Below are positions 42,096 through 51,160 of a stretch of DNA of 64,000 nucleotides, one piece after another. Source of the DNA: Streptomyces sp. NBC_01351. Its GTDB lineage: Bacteria > Actinomycetota > Actinomycetes > Streptomycetales > Streptomycetaceae. Numbering within the stretch: position 1 is the stretch's first letter; every line of letters starts with the position of its first letter. Location: contig NZ_CP108356.1 of the NCBI RefSeq assembly GCF_036237315.1, positions 4,903,501 through 4,967,500 of the forward strand. Reading direction: 5' to 3'. Below the pieces are notes generated by a model. The model was not told the DNA's origin. It saw nothing but the letters and a program-made list of their open reading frames with translations, and ran no database searches. The translations under genes and the position numbers were made by a program.

Positions 42096-42833
42096 TCAGT
42101 GCGCGGCCGCGCGGGCCATCGCACCCGTCCGGCGCGGCTGCAGCGGAACGCTGCTCGCCGTGGCCCGGGCGGGCGGCTGGGCCGGTGCGCGGTCGCGGCG
42201 CGGCTGTGCCGCCACACCGTTCTGGACGTCCATGACGGCGTGCGCCACCAGTCCGCCCATCGGGTCGTGCCGGATCAGGTCCCGCAGCCGGGACCTGGAC
42301 GACCGCCCCTCGTTGCCGGGGTACAGGTGCTTGCCGAGTCCGACCGCGTGGGCCAGTGCGGCGAGCGCCGCGGTCCGCGGGTCCGGTGGTACACCGGTGC
42401 GGATCGCCGTGTCCAGCCGGGCACGGATCTCCCGGCTGATCGCCGTGTCGGTCGCCTGGTAGCGAACGGTCGGCAACACCCCGCACATCTGTCCCGCGAC
42501 GGCATGAACCATGCCGCAGCGCTCCAGGTGCGCCAGGTAAATCTGGCGGAGCCCCAGCCGGGGTCCACCGATCCAGTGGACGGCCCGTACCGGGCTGCCG
42601 CGCCTGCGCAGCAGTTCCAGTGCGGAGTCCAGAGTCGGATCTCCTGTCGGCCGTGGCATCACCACGGCGATACGATCCCCGTCAGGGGCTATCCGTCCTG
42701 CCAGAGCCAGCTCCACTAGCTGTGCCCCGGCCAGGCCGAGGTCGAGCGACTGCGGCTGCGCCGTGGTGCCCGTGGTCGGGTCCAAGGCGAGCAGCAGAAG
42801 CTCCTCCGGAATTGTTCTGCGGCTCCTGCCCAT
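42096..42833 (-). CDS. GPP34 (GOLPH3/VPS74-like) family protein
   Basis: This 245-residue protein has the family opening TIPEELLLLALDPTTGTT and LGLAGAQLVELALAGRI, followed by the helical bundle including GLRQIYLAHLERCGMVHA. Eukaryotic relatives bind phosphoinositides at the Golgi; bacterial roles are unclear but a membrane-associated function is likely. GGGGAGG precedes the ATG. The last 35 residues are basic and Ala/Pro-rich and look unstructured. Confidence 0.85.
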   Translation of the reverse strand: MGRSRRTIPEELLLLALDPTTGTTAQPQSLDLGLAGAQLVELALAGRIAPDGDRIAVVMPRPTGDPTLDSALELLRRRGSPVRAVHWIGGPRLGLRQIYLAHLERCGMVHAVAGQMCGVLPTVRYQATDTAISREIRARLDTAIRTGVPPDPRTAALAALAHAVGLGKHLYPGNEGRSSRSRLRDLIRHDPMGGLVAHAVMDVQNGVAAQPRRDRAPAQPPARATASSVPLQPRRTGAMARAAAH

Positions 42834-42912
42834 CCATGCCTCCCCGCGTGGATGAGTGACAGGGTGACGCCTCTCACATTCATCTGTCGAGAGCGCCTGC
42901 CTGCTTTGTGGG

Positions 42913-42941
42913 GGAACCCGCAGCTATGTCGTTCTCGTCTA
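42913..42941 (+). promoter_or_regulatory. ECF (SigE-like) promoter candidate
   Basis: GGAACC (42913-42918) and CGTCTA (42936-42941) are separated by 17 bp, matching the extracytoplasmic sigma factor consensus known for cell-envelope regulons in Streptomyces. A GGGGGC/GCCCCC hairpin follows at 42946-42960 before the carboxypeptidase gene. Confidence 0.5.
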
Positions 42942-43019
42942 GCACGGGGGCGATGCCCCCGAGACGGGACACTGTTAGACATTCGGACAACCGGTCGTGG
43001 CGTCGATGGAGGAGGAACG

Positions 43020-46000
43020 GTGGCGGGCGAGTCCCCCGACAAGTCGGTAGATGAAGGAACGCCGGGGGCGGTGGAGTCCTCCGAGGGCCGCGACCCGAGG
43101 CTTTCGGTGCTTCGGCCGAGGGAGCCTGAGGGTGGGTCAGGAGTTTCCGCGGAAACCCGGGGTGAGGCGGCGTCCGAGCGTGCGGATGTGCCTGCGGCGG
43201 GTGAGGCGGCGTCTGAGCGTGCCGATGCGGATGCCGATGCGGATGCGGCTGCGGCGGAGGTCGAGGCCGGCGCTGACGCCGAGGCCGTGACGGAGGGCGC
43301 CTCCGAGGCCGAGGCCGGGGTTGCACCTGACGCCGTGACGGAGGCCGTACCCGAGGGCGCGTCCGAGCGTGCGGCTGCGGCGGAGGTCGAGGCCGGGGCT
43401 GATGCTGAGCCCGCCACCACGCCCGAGCCCGAGGCCGAGCCCGAGGTTGTGCCTGAGGTCGAGCCCGAGGTCGTGTCTGACGCTGTGACGGAGGCTCCGT
43501 CCGAGGTCGTGCCCGATGCCGCGTCCGAGCGTGCGTCCGACACGGCGTCCGAGGCTGCGTCCGACACGGCGTCCGAGCGTGTGTCCGGCGCTGTGTCCGA
43601 GCGCGCGTCCGAGGTTGCGCCCGACGCCGTGTCCGAGCGGGCGTCCGACGCGGTGGCCGCGCCCGCCGTCGTGACGGAAGCCGTGCCCGACGCCGTGACC
43701 GAGGCCGAGCCTGACGCCGGCGCCGGTGCCGGTGTCCCTGCTCCGGCCGCTGGGCGGGATCCGCTGAGGGAGGCGGTGGCGGCCTGGGTCGCCTCGGCCG
43801 ACGCCGGGTCCTCCGGACGGGTGGATCCGGATGCGGATGCCGCGTCTGTGGGAAGCGCCGAGCCCGCTTCGAGCCCGGCCGTCGCGACGGCCCCCGCTGC
43901 CCGGAAGTCGGATTCCGCTTCCGCCGTGGAGGCGGGCAAGCCCGCGTCGGACGCGGCCCCCGCTCCGGCGAAGCCCGCCTTCGACGAGCCGGTCGACAGC
44001 GAGCGCACGGCCGTGTTCCGGGTCGGGAAGCCTGCTTCCGCTTCTGCCGATGAAGCCGCCCCGGCCGTTCCCGAGCCTGCCGCCGACGAGCCGGTCGACA
44101 GTGAGCGCACGGCTGTGTTCCGTGCCGTGAAGCCGGGTTCCGTTTCGCCTGCGGGCGATGGCGCGGCCGGTGCTGCGAAGGCCGCTGCCGACGAGCCGGT
44201 CGACAGTGAGCGCACCGCCGTGTTCCGGGCGGTGAAGCCGGGTTCCGCCCCCGCCCCCGCCCCCGCCGCCCCGAAGCCGGCCGCCGACGAGTCGGCCGAC
44301 AGTGAGCGCACGGCGGTGTTCCGCGCTGTGAAGCCCGGTTCCGTTTCGCCTGCGGGCGATGGCGCGGCCGATGCTGCGAAGCCCGTCGCCGACGAGCCGG
44401 TGGACAGTGAGCGCACGGCTGTGTTCCGTGCCGTGAAGCCCGGTTCCGCTTCGCCCGCGCCGGCCGTCCCGAAGCCCCCCGCCGACGAGCCGGTCGACAG
44501 TGAGCGCACCGCCGTCTTCCGTGCCGTGAAGCCCGGTTCCGGTGTGGCGCCCGCCGCGCCGAAGAACAGTACGTTCGTACCGCTCCGCACCGACGCCCCC
44601 GGACAGCAGCAGGGGCAGGGGCAGGCGCCGGCGCCGGCGCCGGCGCAGCCGAAGCCCGCGCCGAGCGCACCCAAGCCCGCCGCGAAGGCCCCCGTACCGG
44701 CGCCCGCGGCGGACCGTGGTGAGCGGACCATGCAGCAGCCGCTGCCGCCCAAGCCGCCGCTCGACCTGCTCGCGGACCTCACGAACAATCCGCCCCCGCC
44801 GCCGAGCCCGATGCGCACCGCCGTCCGGCGGTTCAAGATCTACGCGCCCATCGTCGTACTGCTGGCGGTCATCCTCGCCGTCGTCCAGCTGGTGCGCCCG
44901 CTGCCCCAGCCGAAGCTCGTGATGACGGCGAACTCCTCGTACACCTTCGGCGGTTCGAAGCCGAACCTGCCGTGGCCCAGCGAGGGCCAGGCCTACATGG
45001 CCGCCGCCGGCCTCGGCACGCTCGGCCAGTTCGGCGAGCAGAAGCCCGTGCCGATCGCCAGCGTCACCAAGTCGATGACGGCGTACATCATCCTGCGCGA
45101 CCACCCCTTCAAGAAGGGGGAGAAGGGCGCGATGATCGACATCGACAAGACCGCCGAGACCGAGGGCCAGAAGGACAAGTCGGACAACGAGTCCACCCTC
45201 AACACGGTCAAGGAGGGCGACAAGATCTCCGAGTACGACGCGATCGCCGCCCTCATGATCCCGTCGGCCAACAACATCGCGCGGCTGCTCGCGCGCTGGG
45301 ACTCCGGTTCCCAGGAGGCGTTCGTCAAGAAGATGAACGACACCGCCAAGGAACTCGGCATGACCAACACCACCTACACCGACCCCTCGGGCCTGGACGC
45401 GACCACGGTCAGCACCGCCGAGGACCAGGTGAAGCTCGGGCTGAAGATCGTCGAGATCGAGGCCCTGGTCGACATCACCAAGAAGCCCAGCTGGGTCGAC
45501 CCGTCCGGCAAGACCTGGACCAACTGGAACCGCCTCGTCCCGTTCAACGACTCCCTCGGGATCAAGACCGGTACGACGACGAAGGCCGGCGGAAACCTCC
45601 TCTTCGCCGCCCAGAAGAAGATCGGCAACACCAACCAGCTGATCGTCGGAGCCGTCCTCGGCCAGCACAAGTCGCCGATCATCGACACCGTCATCGCGGC
45701 CAGCAAGCAGCTGATGCTCGCCACGCAGAAGGCCCTCGAAGGCGCGCCCGTCGTGAAGAAGGGCGAGGTTGTCGGCTACGTGGACGACGGGCTCGGCACC
45801 CGCACCCCGGTCGTGGCCACGGCCGACGTGCAGGCGGTCGGCTGGGCGTCGCTCACCGTCGAGGTGAAGCTCGCGGACGGGGGCGGCGTGCTCCCGCAGA
45901 CCGCGAAGGCCGGCACCGAGATCGGCGTGCTGACCGTGGGCGAGGGCGCCAGTCAGGTGAAGGTGCCGGTGGCGCTGCGGAACGACCTCGTCGCGCCGGG

Positions 46001-46031
46001 CATCGGCAGCAAGCTGACGCGCGTCGGCTGA
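43020..46031 (+). CDS. D-alanyl-D-alanine carboxypeptidase with long repeat-rich N-terminus
   Basis: This 1003-residue enzyme has a long acidic/Ala-rich cytoplasmic region (1 to about 600), one membrane helix (about 606-626) and an extracellular serine DD-peptidase domain. The active-site motifs are SVTK (Ser681, Lys684), SAN (749-751) and KTG (849-851). Six related units DEPVDSERTAVFRAVKPGS (first copy variant) occupy about nt 43984-44545. It trims peptidoglycan stem peptides. GGAGGAGG precedes the GTG at 43020. The upstream ECF-type promoter suggests envelope-stress control. Confidence 0.9.
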   Translation: MAGESPDKSVDEGTPGAVESSEGRDPRLSVLRPREPEGGSGVSAETRGEAASERADVPAAGEAASERADADADADAAAAEVEAGADAEAVTEGASEAEAGVAPDAVTEAVPEGASERAAAAEVEAGADAEPATTPEPEAEPEVVPEVEPEVVSDAVTEAPSEVVPDAASERASDTASEAASDTASERVSGAVSERASEVAPDAVSERASDAVAAPAVVTEAVPDAVTEAEPDAGAGAGVPAPAAGRDPLREAVAAWVASADAGSSGRVDPDADAASVGSAEPASSPAVATAPAARKSDSASAVEAGKPASDAAPAPAKPAFDEPVDSERTAVFRVGKPASASADEAAPAVPEPAADEPVDSERTAVFRAVKPGSVSPAGDGAAGAAKAAADEPVDSERTAVFRAVKPGSAPAPAPAAPKPAADESADSERTAVFRAVKPGSVSPAGDGAADAAKPVADEPVDSERTAVFRAVKPGSASPAPAVPKPPADEPVDSERTAVFRAVKPGSGVAPAAPKNSTFVPLRTDAPGQQQGQGQAPAPAPAQPKPAPSAPKPAAKAPVPAPAADRGERTMQQPLPPKPPLDLLADLTNNPPPPPSPMRTAVRRFKIYAPIVVLLAVILAVVQLVRPLPQPKLVMTANSSYTFGGSKPNLPWPSEGQAYMAAAGLGTLGQFGEQKPVPIASVTKSMTAYIILRDHPFKKGEKGAMIDIDKTAETEGQKDKSDNESTLNTVKEGDKISEYDAIAALMIPSANNIARLLARWDSGSQEAFVKKMNDTAKELGMTNTTYTDPSGLDATTVSTAEDQVKLGLKIVEIEALVDITKKPSWVDPSGKTWTNWNRLVPFNDSLGIKTGTTTKAGGNLLFAAQKKIGNTNQLIVGAVLGQHKSPIIDTVIAASKQLMLATQKALEGAPVVKKGEVVGYVDDGLGTRTPVVATADVQAVGWASLTVEVKLADGGGVLPQTAKAGTEIGVLTVGEGASQVKVPVALRNDLVAPGIGSKLTRVG

Positions 46032-46154
46032 CCGTCGGTGGGAGCGTGGATCCGGCGTCCCGGGCAACCTCGGGGCGCCGGATCGCGTCTACCGGACGGG
46101 GGCGTGCGCACGTGCGCGTGCGCGGGTGTGGATTCATGTGTGGGGAGTACGGCT

Positions 46155-48050
46155 GTGACCACCGCTGAGCGGCAGGACCGGCGTGAGCGTGAGCTCGGCC
46201 ACGAGCGTGAGCTCGGGCGTGAGCCCGAGGTGGTCGTCGCGCCGCCGTCCGGCGACATCGCCCGGCTGCCCGTACTCGACCGGCTCCGGCGGCATCCGGT
46301 GGTGGTGGCCACCGTGCTGGCGGGGCTGCTGCACGTCGTCTGGTTCTTCAGCTTCGCCAACAGCGGCGGCGATCTGGCCGCGCAGGACGCCTGGGCCGAG
46401 TTCGTGGGCCGGCACCCCGATTCCGCGTACAACCTCGCCTGGTACGGGGGCATGCACCCCGTCTCGTACAGCGTGGTCTCGCCGTACCTCATGCACGTGC
46501 TCGGCGTCCGGACCACGATGATGATCGCCGGCACCGTCTCGGCCGGCCTGCTCGCGCTGATCCTGACCCGCTGCCGGGGGGCCGTGCGCCAGCCGCTGTG
46601 GCCCGCCCTGGCCGGGGTCTACGGGCTGCTGTGCAACGCCCTGTCGGGCCGCGTCACCTTCGGGCTCGGCGTGATGTTCGCGCTCGGCGCGGTCGCCGCC
46701 GTCTTCTGCTGGCCCCGCAAGTGGGCGGAGCGGCGCTGGGCCAAGGCCGCGGTGGCCGCTCCGCTGGCCGGGCTCGCGACGGCGGCAAGTCCGGTCGCGG
46801 GGCTGTTCCTCGGGGTGATCGCGGCCGCCCTGTTCCTGAGCGGGCGGCGCCCGGGGGCGTTCGCGCTGGGGCTGGCCCCGGTGGTCGTGGTCGGGCTGTC
46901 GGCGTGGCTGTTCCCCTTCTCGGGGACACAGCCGATGAAGTTCGGCTCGGCGTGGCTGCCGTTCGTGTTCGCCCTCGCGATCCTGTTCCTCGTACCGAAG
47001 CGGTGGAAGACCGTCCGGATCTCCTCGGGGGTCTACGCCCTCGGGGTGTTCCTGACCTGGGCAATCGACTCCCAGGTCGGCTCCAACGTGACCCGTTTGG
47101 TGATGCTGTTCGGCGGGGCCGTGCTGCTCGCCGCCCTCCCGTACGCGGCCCCGCGCACGCGGCGCTGGTACGCGCTGGTGCTGGCCTTCGTCGGGCTGAA
47201 CGTCTGGATCACCACGAACAGCATCACCGACATCGTCCGCACCACCCCGGTGGCCGCCTGGAACCGGGAGCTGGCCCCGCTCGTCGACCGGCTCCAGAAA
47301 GCGGGCGCCGGGCGCGGCCGGGTCGAGGTGGTCCCGGCCAGCAGCCACCGGGAGTCCTCCGCCTTCCCCGCGTACGTGAATCTCGCGCGCGGCTGGAACC
47401 GGCAGGCCGACCTGGAGCGGAACCCGCTCTTCTACGACGACACCCTGAACGCCGACAGCTACCGGGCCTGGCTGGAGCGCTGGGCCGTGCACTACGTGGT
47501 GCTGCCCGCCGACAAACCCGACTCGGGCGGGGAAGCCGAGGCGAAGCTGGTGCGCGAGGGCCTCCCGTACCTCCAGCAGGTGTGGGGCGACGCGAACTGG
47601 CAGCTCTTCAAGGTCCACGAGCCGACCGACCTGGTCGCCGGGCCGGCGACCGTGGTGCGGGCGAGCGCGGACCGGCTGGTCATCGACGTGAAGGAAGCCG
47701 GCCGGGTACTGGTGCGGATCCCGCACTCGCCGTGGCTGGGGCTGGTGGACAGGGCGGGCAAGCCGGTGCCGCCGCCGGAGGAGACCTCCGAGTCGCGGGC
47801 CCGGAGCAAGACGGGGGCGGGGAGCGCGGACGGGAGCCCGCTCCCGAAGGAGTACGCGAACACGGCCGGCTGCCTCTTCAAGGCCGCTCCGGACGCGGCC
47901 GGGGACGTGTGGACGGAGCTGCTGGCCCCGGCGCCGGGGGAGTACCAGGTGGCGGCGAAGTACCAGCTGCCGCGGGGGACGCCGTGCCCGGAGGAGCTGG
48001 TCCACGAGGCGCTGGGGGCGCCGAAGCGGCCGGCTCCGCCGCGCCCGTGA
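46155..48050 (+). CDS. polytopic membrane protein of unknown function
   Basis: This 631-residue protein has an N-terminal charged tail (1-45), about nine to ten membrane helices in 55-390, and a large C-terminal extracellular domain (about 400-631) with conserved aromatic residues (SSHRESSAFPAYVNLARGW). The topology resembles GT-C-like or YfhO-type envelope proteins but no catalytic motif is obvious to me. The GTG at 46155 has GGGAG upstream. It follows the carboxypeptidase by 123 bp and may share an envelope role. Confidence 0.7.
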   Translation: MTTAERQDRRERELGHERELGREPEVVVAPPSGDIARLPVLDRLRRHPVVVATVLAGLLHVVWFFSFANSGGDLAAQDAWAEFVGRHPDSAYNLAWYGGMHPVSYSVVSPYLMHVLGVRTTMMIAGTVSAGLLALILTRCRGAVRQPLWPALAGVYGLLCNALSGRVTFGLGVMFALGAVAAVFCWPRKWAERRWAKAAVAAPLAGLATAASPVAGLFLGVIAAALFLSGRRPGAFALGLAPVVVVGLSAWLFPFSGTQPMKFGSAWLPFVFALAILFLVPKRWKTVRISSGVYALGVFLTWAIDSQVGSNVTRLVMLFGGAVLLAALPYAAPRTRRWYALVLAFVGLNVWITTNSITDIVRTTPVAAWNRELAPLVDRLQKAGAGRGRVEVVPASSHRESSAFPAYVNLARGWNRQADLERNPLFYDDTLNADSYRAWLERWAVHYVVLPADKPDSGGEAEAKLVREGLPYLQQVWGDANWQLFKVHEPTDLVAGPATVVRASADRLVIDVKEAGRVLVRIPHSPWLGLVDRAGKPVPPPEETSESRARSKTGAGSADGSPLPKEYANTAGCLFKAAPDAAGDVWTELLAPAPGEYQVAAKYQLPRGTPCPEELVHEALGAPKRPAPPRP

Positions 48051-48159
48051 GGACCGTCGGAATTCTTTAACGTCGGTCCGGGTGCGTTCGTCCGCATATC
48101 TGCATACGATCCCAATAGTCCGATTGGGTGCTGTGCTTCCCGAGGGAGTTGACGACGGG

Positions 48160-48366
48160 ATGACCAAAGAGCAGAAGCAGGATGTCCGGGCAGCCATCGC
48201 GAAGGCGCAGGCGCAGGACCGGGTGCCGCCGCGCATGCAGGGCCACGGCTTCGACGGTCCGGTGCGGAGCAAGGTGAAGGGCGGACCGCACACGAAGGCC
48301 GCGCTCAAGCGGGCCGGCACTCCGCAGGGCGACCGCATCGGTGAGCGCAGCAGCGGCCTGAGCTGA
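48160..48366 (+). CDS. small basic hypothetical protein
   Basis: This 68-residue basic, hydrophilic protein (TKEQKQDVRAAIAKAQAQDR ... GGPHTKAALKRAG) is likely helical at the start and disordered afterwards. The ATG at 48160 is chosen because GAGGGAG lies upstream; a longer frame from 48082 exists but looks non-coding. Function unknown. Confidence 0.55.
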   Translation: MTKEQKQDVRAAIAKAQAQDRVPPRMQGHGFDGPVRSKVKGGPHTKAALKRAGTPQGDRIGERSSGLS

Positions 48367-48384
48367 TTCGATTCGAGGTGGCGG

Positions 48385-48414
48385 AGCCCTTCCGGTTGTG
48401 TGGCCGGGGGGGCT
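48385..48414 (+). terminator. hairpin after small basic gene
   Basis: AGCCC and CCGG segments pair with CCGG and GGGCT across the loop, followed by a short T run. It is an imperfect terminator 19 bp after the small ORF. The next 200 bp hold only a GGCAA-N8-TTGCC inverted repeat (48482-48499) and no gene. Confidence 0.5.
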
Positions 48415-48612
48415 TTCGTACGTCTCTGACCAGGGGCTTTGGTCCCGGCGGGGTCTTGACGCCTTCGCCGGGGACTATCCGGGCAACCGTTACATTGCCG
48501 ACGGAATACCCACACATGGCTCTCGTAGCGTCGGTCGTGTCGTCAACCCCAGACCTGGCCGCCCCCGGCTCCGCCCGGCGGACCGGGGTCCCGCGCCCGC
48601 CCGGAGTACGCC

Positions 48613-49299
48613 ATGACCCGCACCCCCAGCCCGCCCCGCAGGCCCAGCCCGGCACGCACCCCCAGCCCGGCACGCACCCCCACCCGCCGGACCCGTGTCG
48701 TCGCGGCGGCCGCCCTCGCCGTAGCGGTCTCCGGTGGCCTCGCCGCCTGCGGCGGCGCCGGAGCGAAGCCGGCGCCCCACCCCAAGGTCGGCAGCACCGC
48801 CGCCCCCGTATCCGCGCCTGACGGCGCACCGGCCCCCGCCCTCCCCAGGTCCAAGCCGACCGGAATGAAGATCGACGCGGCCGGCGTGGACGCGAAGAGG
48901 ATGGTCGACCTGAAGGTGGACGCCGCCACCGGCGAGCTCGGCGTGCCGAACGCCGACACGGACGCCGACAACCCCGGCTGGTGGACCGAGGGCGTCACCC
49001 CGGGGGAGGCGGGCGTCTCCGTGCTCGTCGCGCACTTCGACACCCGGCACGGCCCGGCCCTGATGAAGGACGTCGAGAAGATCAAGCTCGGCGACCTCGT
49101 CGAGGTGCCGCGCGAGGACGGGAAGACGGCCAAGTTCAAGATCCGCGAGATCGAGGACGTGAACAAGAAGGACTTCCCCACCGACAAGGTCTACGGCGAC
49201 ACCGGCCGCCCCGAGCTGCGCCTGCTGACCTGCGGCGGCGAGATCAAGGACGGCCACCGCACCAACAACGTGATCTTCTACGCGGACCTCGTGGCCTGA
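48613..49299 (+). CDS. class F sortase
   Basis: This 228-residue membrane-anchored transpeptidase has a Pro/Arg/Thr-rich cytosolic start with the repeat RTPSPA, then a hydrophobic segment ending SGGLAACGG (Cys46, also a possible lipobox). The sortase domain has catalytic His141 in VLVAHFDTRHG, Cys207 in RLLTCGGEI and Arg in GHRTNNVIFYA, all present. Class F sortases are typical of actinobacteria; substrates are not known here. GGAG precedes the ATG. Confidence 0.9.
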   Translation: MTRTPSPPRRPSPARTPSPARTPTRRTRVVAAAALAVAVSGGLAACGGAGAKPAPHPKVGSTAAPVSAPDGAPAPALPRSKPTGMKIDAAGVDAKRMVDLKVDAATGELGVPNADTDADNPGWWTEGVTPGEAGVSVLVAHFDTRHGPALMKDVEKIKLGDLVEVPREDGKTAKFKIREIEDVNKKDFPTDKVYGDTGRPELRLLTCGGEIKDGHRTNNVIFYADLVA

Positions 49300-49459
49300 G
49301 CGGGCAGCCGCGTGTTGCCGGCAGCGCCCGGCAGCGCCCCGGGCAGCGTTTCCGGCAGCCTCCCGGCCCGCCCACCGCCCGCCCGGGCGCGCGTATTACC
49401 GTGAACCGACCGGGAACGATCACGCCGCAGATCATCCGCAACCTGTCGGAGCCCAGCCG

Positions 49460-50755
49460 ATGACCCCGCGCCCACGCCTGCCCGCCTGGACCTCGACCCT
49501 CACCTGGAAGGCCGCGGTCTTCATCACGCTCATGTGCTGCGGCCTCGCCGCGCTCCTCGGCGGTCTCGTGCACGGCGCCATGACCCACCAGACCGTCTCC
49601 ACGGCCCGCGAGAAGGCCCTGGGCAAGCTGGACCGGATCACCAAGGAGTACGAGACGGGCGGGCGCATGGCGCGCGGCGAGGGCATCGACCCCGTGGGCC
49701 TGCCCGCCGACCTGCGCGCACTGGCCGTGAGCGGCAAGCGCGGCACGGCGGTCGGCGAACACCGCGGCCGGGCCGCGATGTGGGCGGCGGCGCCCGCCGA
49801 CAACGACACCGCGATCGCCGTCTCCGTGGACTTCACCAGCAGCGAGCGCACCATCGCCGAACTGGACCGGGCCATCCTCGGCTCCTCGGGGCTGGCCATC
49901 GGCGGCACCCTCCTCATCGGCGCGTTCGGCGTCACCCGGATCACCCGGCGGCTGCACCAGACGGCGCAGGTGGCCCGCCGGATCAGCGCGGGCGACCTCG
50001 ACGCGCGCGTCGACGACTCCGCGCGCTCCCGCGACGAGGTGGCCGCCGTCTCCCGGGCCCTGGACACCATGGCCTCCTCCCTCCAGAGCAAGCTCGAAGC
50101 GGAACAGCGCTTCACGGCGGACGTGGCCCACGAGCTCCGCACCCCGCTGACCGGCCTGAACGCCGCCGCCGAACTCCTGCCTCCGGGCCGCCCGGCCGAG
50201 CTCGTCCGGGACCGGGTGCAGGCGATGCGCGCGCTGACCGAGGACCTCCTCGAGATATCCCGCCTGGACACGCGCAGCGAGCGCGTGGAGCTGGACTCGT
50301 ACGACCTCGCCGAACTCGCGGCGCGCACGATCCGCGCCTCCGGCACCGACACGACCCTGACGGTGGTCACCTCCCCGCGGGTGGAGACGGACCGGCGCCG
50401 TCTGGACCGCATCCTGGGCAACCTGATCGCGAACGCCCACAAGCACGGCGCGGCCCCGGTCACCGTCACGGTGAACGGCCCGACCCTGACGGTCACCGAC
50501 GCGGGCCCCGGCTACCCGCCGTACCTGCTGACCTGCGGCCCGCAGCGGTTCCGTACGGAGGGCATGAACAAGGGCCACGGCCTGGGGCTGACCATCGCCG
50601 CGGGCCAGGCCCGCACCCTGGGCGCCACCCTCACCTTCCGCAACCGGGACCCGGCCGGAGCCGAGGCCCGCGTCACGCTCCGCACGCCCACACCCACGAC
50701 CCGGGAGGCAACTGCGCCTCCGCGTCGCGGAGATGACCCCACGCTGCCCGGCTGA
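49460..50755 (+). CDS. HAMP-domain sensor histidine kinase
   Basis: This 431-residue membrane sensor kinase has transmembrane segments near residues 17-42 and 137-158 flanking a small extracellular sensor of about 95 residues, then HAMP (about 160-215), HisKA with His224 in FTADVAHELRTPL, and HATPase with N-box ILGNLIANAHKHG, TDAGPGY and GHGLGLTIA. It resembles CseC-type envelope-stress kinases. No response regulator is adjacent, so the partner must be elsewhere or further away. Confidence 0.92.
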   Translation: MTPRPRLPAWTSTLTWKAAVFITLMCCGLAALLGGLVHGAMTHQTVSTAREKALGKLDRITKEYETGGRMARGEGIDPVGLPADLRALAVSGKRGTAVGEHRGRAAMWAAAPADNDTAIAVSVDFTSSERTIAELDRAILGSSGLAIGGTLLIGAFGVTRITRRLHQTAQVARRISAGDLDARVDDSARSRDEVAAVSRALDTMASSLQSKLEAEQRFTADVAHELRTPLTGLNAAAELLPPGRPAELVRDRVQAMRALTEDLLEISRLDTRSERVELDSYDLAELAARTIRASGTDTTLTVVTSPRVETDRRRLDRILGNLIANAHKHGAAPVTVTVNGPTLTVTDAGPGYPPYLLTCGPQRFRTEGMNKGHGLGLTIAAGQARTLGATLTFRNRDPAGAEARVTLRTPTPTTREATAPPRRGDDPTLPG

Positions 50756-50779
50756 CCGGCACCGCCCCGGACATACGAA

Positions 50780-50813
50780 GGGGACCCCCGGCCTGGTACG
50801 GCCGGGGGTCCCC
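50780..50813. terminator. hairpin terminator
   Basis: A perfect 14-bp stem (GGGGACCCCCGGCC and its complement) with a six-base loop lies between the kinase gene and the convergent tRNA, serving both directions. Confidence 0.8.
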
Positions 50814-50821
50814 TCGAATTG

Positions 50822-50894
50822 TGCCCTCGGCAGGATTCGAACCTGCGACACCGGCTTTAGGAGAGCCGTGCTCTATCCCCTGAGCTACGAAGGC
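50822..50894 (-). tRNA. tRNA-Arg (anticodon CCU)
   Basis: The reverse complement folds as a complete cloverleaf: a seven-base-pair acceptor GCCTTCG/CGAGGGC, an anticodon stem CGGCT/AGCCG with loop CTCCTAA giving anticodon CCT, and a T arm with GGTTCGAATCC. The discriminator is A and CCA is not encoded. It decodes AGG, a rare arginine codon in this GC-rich genome. Confidence 0.97.
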
Positions 50895-51160
50895 GCCGGG
50901 CGGCCACTGGGGCAGCCCAGGGACAGGGTAGCGGATCAGGGCGGGGCTCCGCGGCTCGTTATCGGGCGACCGGGCCCCGTCCCGCGGAGATCGCGGGGCC
51001 GGCCGGCGAGTGGCAGCCGGCCCGGGCCGTGATGGACGTACGGGCTGCCCAGGCCGCGTAGCGGGTACGGCCGAGGGGTGGGGGCCCGCCCCGCCGAGTC
51101 CGGGGGCTTAGGCGGCGGTTGTCGCGCCGGGCGCCGCGTTCGGCGAGGCGGTCGCCGGGG

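Noticed and set aside
46134..48515. Long minus-strand frame opposite the 631-residue membrane protein
   Set aside because: It is an antisense shadow; the plus frame has regular membrane helices and a ribosome site.
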